NCBI GenBank assembly: GCA_963609725.1
Contig: CAVDLI010000028.1
Span: 1 to 20,094, forward strand
Reading direction: 5' to 3'
Source of the DNA: UBA9732 sp963609725
GTDB lineage: Bacteria > Spirochaetota > Spirochaetia > Sphaerochaetales > Sphaerochaetaceae
Length of the DNA: 20,094 nt
Below, piece after piece: positions 14,494 through 20,094 of this stretch. The translations under genes were made by a program, and so were the position numbers. The number at the start of each line of letters is the position of its first letter. Position 1 is the stretch's first letter. Below the pieces are notes generated by a model that was not told the origin of the DNA, searched no databases, and was given only the letters and a program-made list of their open reading frames with translations.

Positions 14494-15660
14494 ATGCTTG
14501 AGCACAAAGTTTACTTTCATGTAGATTTAGATGCATTCTTTGCCTCTGTAGAACAGCGTGATAACCCACAGTATAGAGGAAAACCTCTTATAATTGGGAT
14601 GCTAGGAAAAAGATCTGTTGTTTCTACTTGCTCGTATGAAGCCCGTAAGTATGGAGTGCACTCTGCTATGCCAAGTCTGCAAGCTCTAAAATTATGTCCA
14701 AATGGAGTTTTTGTTCCGCCCAATATGGCTCTTTATTCAAAAGTAAGCCGGCAAGTTATGACAATACTCAAAGAGTATGCTCCTTCAATGAGACAATGCT
14801 CAATAGATGAAGCAAGTCTTGATATGACAGGAACTCAACGGCTTTTTGGACCTCCTAGAGAACTTGCTATGAAGATTAAAAACAGAGTTAAGCAAGAAGT
14901 TGGAATTACAATGAGCATTGGTATTGCAACGTCTCCTTTCATTGCAAAAATGGCAAGTGATTACAATAAACCTGACGGGCTTTGTGCTGTGTCCCCAGGA
15001 AAAGAGCAAATATTTATTGATACAATTGGACTTAGTAAAATATGGGGTATTGGTAAGAGTGGAAAAAAAGTTCTAGAAAAACACAAAATAATGACAACAG
15101 AGCAAGCAAGAGAATATTCTCTTGATGAATTAAAACGCATACTAGGAAGTTCGTTTGGTGAGTTTCTTTATAATGCATGTAGAGGCATTGATACTGGAAT
15201 AATGTCTCAAAGCGCCAAAAGCCATTCAATCTCAACTGAAACAACCTTCATAGAGGACATCTTTAGTGAGTCTTCTTTGCATCAAGTTCTTTTGAGTATG
15301 AGCCATGAACTTATGGGACGCTCTATTGATGAAAATATAATTGCTCGTACAATTGGTCTAAAACTTAGATGGGGTGATTTTAGAACTATTACAATTCAAG
15401 AATCACCAAATGTTCCAATATTGAATGCAGATATGATTTATTCTATTGCAAAAAAACTTCTTGCTTCAAAATGGAAATCTGGACAAGGAATTAGGCTCAT
15501 TGGTCTTGGCCTTTATAATACTTATGAAGGGGATAGTCCCATACAAGATAATTTATTTTTTGAAGACGAACATAAAAAAAGAAAAATGGATAAGACTGTC
15601 CATGAACTTGGCACTAGAGGGTTTACTTTAATTAAGGCATCAGAGCTTGAAAGAAAGTGA
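14494..15660 (+). CDS. dinB: DNA polymerase IV (Y-family) DinB
   Basis: DinB is a translesion polymerase that extends damaged or misaligned primers. The 388-aa protein has HVDLDAFFASVE (9-20; metal Asp11, likely steric-gate Phe16), SYEARKYGVHSAMP (47-60) and CSIDEASLDMTGT (102-114; catalytic Asp105/Glu106). These are followed by SPFIAKMASDYNKPDG, WGIGKSGKK (thumb), a little-finger domain, and QDNLFF at 351-356, which fits a beta-clamp-binding hexapeptide (QxxLxF). A charged tail of about 30 residues follows. ATG 14494 has no clear ribosome binding site; TACAAT at 14482-14487 is only 6 nt upstream, so initiation may be leaderless. No LexA-type box is obvious in the 56-bp divergent spacer. Confidence 0.95.
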   Translation: MLEHKVYFHVDLDAFFASVEQRDNPQYRGKPLIIGMLGKRSVVSTCSYEARKYGVHSAMPSLQALKLCPNGVFVPPNMALYSKVSRQVMTILKEYAPSMRQCSIDEASLDMTGTQRLFGPPRELAMKIKNRVKQEVGITMSIGIATSPFIAKMASDYNKPDGLCAVSPGKEQIFIDTIGLSKIWGIGKSGKKVLEKHKIMTTEQAREYSLDELKRILGSSFGEFLYNACRGIDTGIMSQSAKSHSISTETTFIEDIFSESSLHQVLLSMSHELMGRSIDENIIARTIGLKLRWGDFRTITIQESPNVPILNADMIYSIAKKLLASKWKSGQGIRLIGLGLYNTYEGDSPIQDNLFFEDEHKKRKMDKTVHELGTRGFTLIKASELERK

Positions 15661-15684
15661 AACTAATGAGGCCTTTCCAATTGT

Positions 15685-15722
15685 AAAAACCCTTTTGAAA
15701 AACAAAAATTTTCAGAGTTTTT
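15685..15722. terminator. AT-rich nested hairpin between dinB and galK
   Basis: AAAAAC (15685-15690) pairs with GTTTTT (15717-15722), enclosing TGAAAA (15696-15701) with TTTTCA (15709-15714). It sits in the 63-bp gap between convergent genes and is flanked by A- and T-runs, so it may act in both directions. The stem is AT-rich and weak. Confidence 0.45.
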
Positions 15723-15723
15723 G

Positions 15724-16956
15724 TTATTTAATGCGCATTGTTGGCAAGTTTCTTATTGCAAGTTTTGTACAGCAACCATTGCCAAAAACATTTGAAATGT
15801 AAGATACAAAAGCATTTGTTTTTTCTTGAGGAATGTAGGCTTCAATTGTGCCAGCAAATCCTCCTCCTTGGACTCTCAAAGCTCCGGCATTACCTAAAAA
15901 ATGTTCTGTCATGGCGTAAGCTAATGAAATTCCTTGGACTGATATGCAATTTGGGCTATAGATGTTTTGTAAGAATTTGTAAGAAGATTCTCCGCTTTCT
16001 TTTACAAGATTAAGGTAAGCATCAAAATCTTTGCACTTTAAGGCTTCTAGCATTTTTCCAGCACAATCATTTTCTCTAAAGAAATGGTATGCTCTAAGAA
16101 TTGCTCTGTCATTTGACAATTGTGTGCGCAAATTTCTAATTGATTCAAAAAAGTCATTAGGATTTACATCTCGTAATGATTCTTTTCCAAAGTATTTTGC
16201 AACTTGTTTCATTTCAAATGGGATTGATGCATAGTCATTTGTCAAATCCGCATGGCTACCGCCAGTACTTACTACAACGTAATCGTATCCGTAATCTTGA
16301 AAATCTACGTGAATTGGTTCAATGATGGGATCTTGTGGATCTTTGAAATCTATTCCAACAATTCCTCCATTTGCACATGCAACTTGATCCATTAGACCAC
16401 ATGGTTTGCCAAAATAGAGGTTCTCTGCTTCTTGTCCAATTATTGCAAGCTCTGTTGTTGTAAAACGCCCGTCATTGAAGAGCTCATTAAAAATTGTACC
16501 AAGTAAAACTTCAATTGCTGCAGAGCTGCTTAAGCCAGAGCCTTTGAAAATATTTGAGTTTGTGTTTACTTCAAAACCACCAATAAAGCCACCGCGTTTT
16601 ACAATTGCTGCAGCCACGCCTCTAACAAGAGCTTCTGTTGTGCCAAATTCAGCTTCATTTTCTTGTAAGTTAGAAAGATCAACATGGACAGCAGAGTATC
16701 CATCACCAAGTAGTGTTACGTTATAGTCTAAAGTTTCGTGTACACATGCAATAGTGTCTAAATTAATTGATCCTGCAAGTACCTTACCATGATTGTGGTC
16801 TGTGTGGTTGCCTCCAAGTTCAGTTCTCCCGGAAGTAGAAAAAAGTGCTTGTGGCATATTCCCAAAGAGTTTAATGTGCTGTTTTTCCAAAGTTTCCAAT
16901 CTTGCTAATGCTTCTTTTGAATTTGCTCCTTTGCCGTATAATCCAAAAATATTCAT
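15724..16956 (-). CDS. galK: Galactokinase (GHMP kinase family)
   Basis: GalK phosphorylates galactose at C1 in the Leloir pathway. The 410-aa protein carries the galactokinase N-terminal signature in the variant form GRTELGGNHTDHNHG (43-57; canonical GRVNLIGEHTDYNGG), GHMP motif 2 GSGLSSSAA (139-147), GLMDQVACANGG with likely catalytic Asp190, and motif 3 RVQGGGFAGTIEAYIP. The GG-N-H and DH replacements make this a distinct GalK branch, so substrate preference could differ (another hexose kinase is possible). ATG 16956 has a strong AGGGAGG seven nt upstream. The start lies inside the 3' end of recQ in another frame. No other gal genes are in the window. Confidence 0.85.
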   Translation of the reverse strand: MNIFGLYGKGANSKEALARLETLEKQHIKLFGNMPQALFSTSGRTELGGNHTDHNHGKVLAGSINLDTIACVHETLDYNVTLLGDGYSAVHVDLSNLQENEAEFGTTEALVRGVAAAIVKRGGFIGGFEVNTNSNIFKGSGLSSSAAIEVLLGTIFNELFNDGRFTTTELAIIGQEAENLYFGKPCGLMDQVACANGGIVGIDFKDPQDPIIEPIHVDFQDYGYDYVVVSTGGSHADLTNDYASIPFEMKQVAKYFGKESLRDVNPNDFFESIRNLRTQLSNDRAILRAYHFFRENDCAGKMLEALKCKDFDAYLNLVKESGESSYKFLQNIYSPNCISVQGISLAYAMTEHFLGNAGALRVQGGGFAGTIEAYIPQEKTNAFVSYISNVFGNGCCTKLAIRNLPTMRIK

Positions 16957-18631
16957 CGTTTAGCCTCCCTAAAACCTTAGATATGAAATTATATAATGAA
17001 ATATCACACCGGTATAGAAGTTTTCCTTTTTTTGCAAAAGAAACATGTTTTACGTCACATCTACCGTCTTTGCATATTTTCTTAAGAGTTTCTTTTAATT
17101 TTGTGCAATTCCATTTCTTTAGTATACCAAAAAAAGGATTTAACATATCTGAGTCATTAACAACTGACGTATCGCAATTACCTGTAAGTATATAAGAGGC
17201 TTTTTCTAGTGAATATCTAAAAGCAAACATTTTAGTGAAATCTTTAAGAATAATTTCTTCTGAAGAATTTTTAATGACTTTCCCAAAGCACACATCACAC
17301 CCTGTGCATTCAAATTTATCTAATCCCATTCCGTTCAATAAACCTTGACGTCTACATTTATTTTGTTCAAACACTTCTTCTAGTGTTGGACTACTGTTTC
17401 TTGGAACATTATCTTTTATGTCAGTGTTCTCTTGCATCAAATTTTCTATGAATTTGCCTTTGGTTGCCGTAATTTCATAATTTTGTTGCATTGGATTTGG
17501 TTCTTTTAGAACCCATGCAATTGATGTTTTTCCATCTCTTCCGGCTCGTCCGGACTCCTGTAAATATTCTTCAAAAGAATTTGGTAGGCGGTGATGAATA
17601 ACAGTTCTAATTGATTTCACGTCAACACCCATACCAAAAGCACAGGTTGTTACAAGTACGCCGTCTTTTGTACTAGAGAACCACTTTTCTAATTTTTCTC
17701 TTTCATTTCGTGATAATCCTGCATGGTAATACCTTATTTGAGGTAAAGTTTGCAGAGCATTCTTAGAATTTCCATTGATTGCTCTTTTATATAAATCACG
17801 TGTTATCTCATAACATAGCTGATGTGTTTCATGTCGTGTTCTACAAAATATTATGGCAGGTTTTTGACAACTTTCTATTATATCAACAGTTGCATGATTT
17901 AAGTCTAAAGTAGGGTACACTGCATAAATAATATTTTCTCTATCTATATCACCTTGGATAACTAATGGTTTTGAAGGGAATAAATGCTCATTTATGGTCT
18001 GTATTGTGTTTTTTGACGCTGTTGCTGTAAAAGCAAGCACTTGTTTTGGCATAAGATTTGTAACAACTTCTTTAAGTTGTGCATAATGAGGTCTAAAATC
18101 TTTTCCCCATTGCTCAATTACATGTGCTTCATCTACAACAAGAAGACTTATTTTGTATTGTTTAAGTTCTTTTATTACTCGAGGTTGTAGTAGTGTCTCT
18201 GGCGTTGTCATTACAATTTTTGTTCTTGATGTATTAGTAGCACTACTTAACATCTTTAATTTGTGCCATATTTTTTGGCGTTGCTCTTTGGTTTGACCAC
18301 CTCTAAGAATTATGCAATCTATTCCAGCTTTTTCTAGTTTTGTTTTTTGGTCATTCATCAAAGCCAAAAGGGGATAAACAATTATTGTTAGTCCTTCACA
18401 AAGAACAGCCGGAAGAAGAAAACACAAAGATTTCCCAGTTCCTGTGGGAAGAATGACAAGCTGATGTCTTACAAAATGGCTAGAGTCTTGTTCTAAAATT
18501 CTTTGAATTACCAACAATTGGAAAGGTTTTAATGTTTCAATCTCAAAAAGCTCTTTTGCACTGTGCTTTATTTTTTCTGTTATGTTTTCTGCTTTGTAAT
18601 CTTTCATGGAAAAATCTCTCATAACTCCCAT
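16871..18631 (-). CDS. recQ: RecQ-family ATP-dependent DNA helicase
   Basis: This is a 3'-5' DNA unwinding enzyme used in recombination and fork repair. The 586-aa frame has a Q-motif-like KPFQLLVIQRIL (35-46), Walker A LPTGTGKS (61-68), DEAH (167-170), motif III AFTATAS, motif V GVLVTTCAFGMGVDVKSI, and motif VI QESGRAGRDGK. A RecQ zinc cluster is built from CRRQGLLNGMG and CTGCDVC. The region after the zinc cluster is not a recognisable HRDC domain. The start is unclear: ATGs at 18631, 18622 and 18607 are in frame, none with a textbook Shine-Dalgarno. The last 28 codons overlap galK by 86 bp in a different frame and encode a basic tail, RQRSKFKRSISK. Confidence 0.9.
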   Translation of the reverse strand: MGVMRDFSMKDYKAENITEKIKHSAKELFEIETLKPFQLLVIQRILEQDSSHFVRHQLVILPTGTGKSLCFLLPAVLCEGLTIIVYPLLALMNDQKTKLEKAGIDCIILRGGQTKEQRQKIWHKLKMLSSATNTSRTKIVMTTPETLLQPRVIKELKQYKISLLVVDEAHVIEQWGKDFRPHYAQLKEVVTNLMPKQVLAFTATASKNTIQTINEHLFPSKPLVIQGDIDRENIIYAVYPTLDLNHATVDIIESCQKPAIIFCRTRHETHQLCYEITRDLYKRAINGNSKNALQTLPQIRYYHAGLSRNEREKLEKWFSSTKDGVLVTTCAFGMGVDVKSIRTVIHHRLPNSFEEYLQESGRAGRDGKTSIAWVLKEPNPMQQNYEITATKGKFIENLMQENTDIKDNVPRNSSPTLEEVFEQNKCRRQGLLNGMGLDKFECTGCDVCFGKVIKNSSEEIILKDFTKMFAFRYSLEKASYILTGNCDTSVVNDSDMLNPFFGILKKWNCTKLKETLKKICKDGRCDVKHVSFAKKGKLLYRCDISLYNFISKVLGRLNDEYFWIIRQRSKFKRSISKIGNFGKTAH

Positions 18632-18716
18632 GAAATTAGTACAAATAACAATGTGTTTTATTCACAACTATTTATTTTAATTCACACTACTTCAATTTAC
18701 TTGTTTTGCGAATTCT

Positions 18717-18745
18717 ATTCCAACAAATTAAAAATGTGATATAAT
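18717..18745 (+). promoter_or_regulatory. Extended -10 promoter for the leader RNA/OMP gene
   Basis: TG-A-TATAAT (TATAAT at 18740-18745) is a full-consensus -10 with the extended TG. No good -35 lies 17 bp upstream (ATTCCA). The predicted transcript start is near 18752, about 200 nt before the next start codon, leaving a long structured leader. Confidence 0.7.
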
Positions 18746-18751
18746 TTGGTT

Positions 18752-18920
18752 GCTCGTTATACAAAGAAAAGAGTGAACCGTATGTCTGTTAGACAAAAGG
18801 TTCGAGAAGGGAACTGAAATCTTTGATAAGGCTTCTTTGATAAGAAATTAGTTCCTTTTTCTCTTTGTTCTCGTGTTCTATTTGTTATAACTTTTTACAG
18901 AGGTTTTTGCAAAACCTCTC
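18752..18920 (+). ncRNA. Structured leader or small RNA candidate
   Basis: Several stems fit together. GAACC (18775-18779) pairs with GGTTC (18799-18803), enclosing GTCT (18784-18787) with AGAC (18791-18794). AAGGGAACT (18807-18815) pairs with AGTTCCTTT (18850-18858) around a loop holding two CTTTGATAAG copies (18821-18830, 18835-18844). ACAAAGA (18761-18767) can close the whole with TCTTTGT (18862-18868), or GTTATA-CAAA (18756-18765) can instead pair with TTTG-TATAAC (18881-18891, one bulge). A 9-bp hairpin AGAGGTTTT/AAAACCTCT (18899-18919) follows. I match it to no known riboswitch, 6S RNA, tmRNA or tRNA. The 327-bp recQ-OMP gap has no ORF I would call; the part nearest recQ (18632-18716) is AT-rich and may hold the recQ promoter. 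Confidence 0.5.
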
Positions 18921-18958
18921 TTAAGACAAATATTTTCAGGAAGGGGTGAGAATATATC

Positions 18959-19669
18959 TTGAAAAAGATTTTAGCTGTTATATCTATTGCTTTAGCTACA
19001 TTTGTAGCAATATATGCTAGTACAATAGGCATTTCTTTGTCTTACTCTCACAATATGGAATATCCTCAAAAAATAATTGAAGAAATAAAATATGCAAATC
19101 AAGATTTTTCAATTCGCGTTATTGAACACAGTGGCAAAGAACTTAGATTAGATACTCAATATATTGCATCTACAAATAAATTCTTGCACCACCGGTTTCT
19201 TTTCAACAGTTCCTTTACTTATGAAACGGTTGGAGGCTGGAGCGGTCTTGGATACATGGCTCAGCTACTTTTACAAGGTGAAATTTTATATTTAGGAATT
19301 TCTGCAGGCGCGCAAATTTCATTAGCATATAGCTCTTACTTTTCAAAATTATTATTTACAGCATCACCAATTATAGAAGTCGTTGGAGGAATGGATTTTG
19401 ACAAGTTTGAATTTTTTGCATACATGAGTCTTGTTTCTCCTTTTGAACGAGATTGGAAAACAACTCCAACTTTAGGTGCAAAAGCACTTGTTTACATTGC
19501 ATCTTCACACTGGCTTGGAGCTGAAGCGTTTATAAAATTTGCAGAATACTTGACAGATACACGCACTCTTGTTGAGGCTTTTGGGCTTAGACTTACATGT
19601 GAAGTAAGACTTGAAAACGCAAACAATGCTCAAGACAACACTAGAGCACAAAGAGGAGCATACTTATGA
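18959..19669 (+). CDS. Secreted or outer-membrane protein of unknown function
   Basis: I do not recognise a named family. The 236-aa protein has a Sec signal peptide (KKILAVISIALATFVAIYA, cleavage near residue 20) and then alternating strand-like segments (TIGISLSYSH, FLFNSSFTYETVGG, ILYLGISAGAQISLAYSS, FEFFAYMSLVSPF, LGAKALVYIASS, FGLRLTCEVRL). This suggests a small beta-barrel or a barrel-like outer-membrane protein. It ends with a hydrophilic Asn/Arg-rich tail, so the terminal strand is not at the extreme C-terminus. The start is TTG at 18959, with GGAAGGGGTGAG upstream (18939-18950). It overlaps the next gene as ATGA and is probably controlled by the structured leader. Confidence 0.7.
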   Translation: MKKILAVISIALATFVAIYASTIGISLSYSHNMEYPQKIIEEIKYANQDFSIRVIEHSGKELRLDTQYIASTNKFLHHRFLFNSSFTYETVGGWSGLGYMAQLLLQGEILYLGISAGAQISLAYSSYFSKLLFTASPIIEVVGGMDFDKFEFFAYMSLVSPFERDWKTTPTLGAKALVYIASSHWLGAEAFIKFAEYLTDTRTLVEAFGLRLTCEVRLENANNAQDNTRAQRGAYL

Positions 19670-20094
19670 TTTCTAGTAAACCAATTTTATTGTTTTTCCT
19701 TTTTTGCGCTTTGACTCTTCTTTTGATTTCTTGTGATTACAATAATGATGTGATTAATAATGCAACAGAAAATCCTTTTATGGACTTCTACGACCTTGGA
19801 AGTCTAGAAGAGTCTCAAGAACTTGTTATTGTAAGTGATGTTCACCTTGGCAGAGAAGAGTATGATGACGGTGTTTTTCGTTATGATGATGAGTTTGAAG
19901 CGTTTTTGACAAAAAATGAAACTAAAGATGAGACTGAAACTAAAACAAAAACGTCATTTGCAGCCCTAATTTCTTTGGGCGATATGTTAGATGAATCCAG
20001 TAAAGAGAAAGAAATTGCATATAATTTTATAGAAAAGTTTGCAAAACATTGCTCCAATAAGTTTATAAGTATAATTGGGAATCATGAAACTCAT
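19666..20094 (+). CDS. Lipoprotein calcineurin-like metallophosphoesterase (3' truncated by window)
   Basis: The open frame runs to the window edge (143 codons visible). It has a lipoprotein signal with hydrophobic ILLFFLFCALTLLLISC; Cys23 is the lipidation site (LISC lipobox). The phosphoesterase motifs are LVIVSDVHLG (53-62), SLGDMLDE (103-110) and IIGNHETH (136-143), that is DxH, GDxxD and GNHE, the metal-binding core of calcineurin-like phosphoesterases. A low-complexity NETKDETETKTKT insert (84-96) lies between the first two motifs. AGAGGAG precedes the ATG at 7 nt, and ATGA overlaps the preceding gene, so the two are co-translated. It would act outside the cytoplasmic membrane. Substrate unknown. 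Confidence 0.85.
   Translation, partial: MISSKPILLFFLFCALTLLLISCDYNNDVINNATENPFMDFYDLGSLEESQELVIVSDVHLGREEYDDGVFRYDDEFEAFLTKNETKDETETKTKTSFAALISLGDMLDESSKEKEIAYNFIEKFAKHCSNKFISIIGNHETH

Noticed and set aside
14438..14569. 44-residue N-terminal extension of the TSCPD protein
   Set aside because: It reads antisense into the dinB start and adds no recognisable domain; the family begins near MKKFEY.
16871..16985. Frameshift at the recQ 3' end
   Set aside because: There is no evidence for a second frame continuing RecQ homology; the overlap can be a natural stop position, so I kept it as an overlap rather than a pseudogene.
18795..18860. Possible tRNA T-arm (GGTTCGAG)
   Set aside because: No acceptor stem, anticodon arm or CCA end can be assembled around it; the segments pair in the hairpins described instead.

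Overview
The window is AT-rich, gene-dense bacterial chromosome that looks like a host-associated Treponema or close relative (inference). The pointers are an OppA-type binding protein with treponemal style, a short spirochete-like RpoZ, outer-membrane beta-barrel candidates with Sec signals, frequent TTG/GTG starts, and many ATGA stop/start overlaps. No rRNA, tRNA, phage or CRISPR locus is visible.

Left part (1-5000, plus strand): oppD and oppF encode the two ATPases of an oligopeptide ABC importer; the permeases are presumably upstream of the window. A 374-bp gap with possible terminators and a promoter follows. Next is an oppA-like gene whose domain order appears circularly permuted: the segment that normally ends OppA sits directly after the signal peptide, and the ORF stops where that segment should begin. 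Its 3' end abuts a tandem array of about 105-bp hairpin units (316-bp higher-order repeat, two full copies plus 68 bp). The arms of these units differ in sequence but keep pairing.

Middle plus-strand block (5000-9750): an AAA/DUF4143 ATPase lies behind three phased copies of a GGAATTTCC operator-like repeat. Then comes a tightly overlapped set: folC, an RqcH/FbpA-type NFACT protein, and a MEMO-family protein. This block ends in a long nested hairpin and an 8-copy heptamer repeat.

Minus-strand block (9970-14440): reading in the direction of transcription, a TSCPD-domain protein and an outer-membrane beta-barrel candidate; then a 54-aa zinc-ribbon protein behind a near-consensus promoter and followed by a terminator; then yicC, a cytidylate-kinase-like gene with an unusual P-loop, rpoZ and miaA. 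These are mostly RNA-metabolism genes.

Right part (14490-20094): dinB (plus) diverges from the TSCPD gene and converges on recQ-galK (minus), whose coding regions overlap by 86 bp. The roughly 330-bp recQ/OMP intergenic region holds an extended -10 promoter and a multi-stem RNA candidate with two mutually exclusive closing helices. It leads into a predicted secreted or outer-membrane protein and an overlapping lipoprotein metallophosphoesterase that runs off the window.

The most interesting items are the permuted OppA, the covarying hairpin array next to it, the phased operator repeats at the ATPase gene, and the structured leader at 18750-18920.
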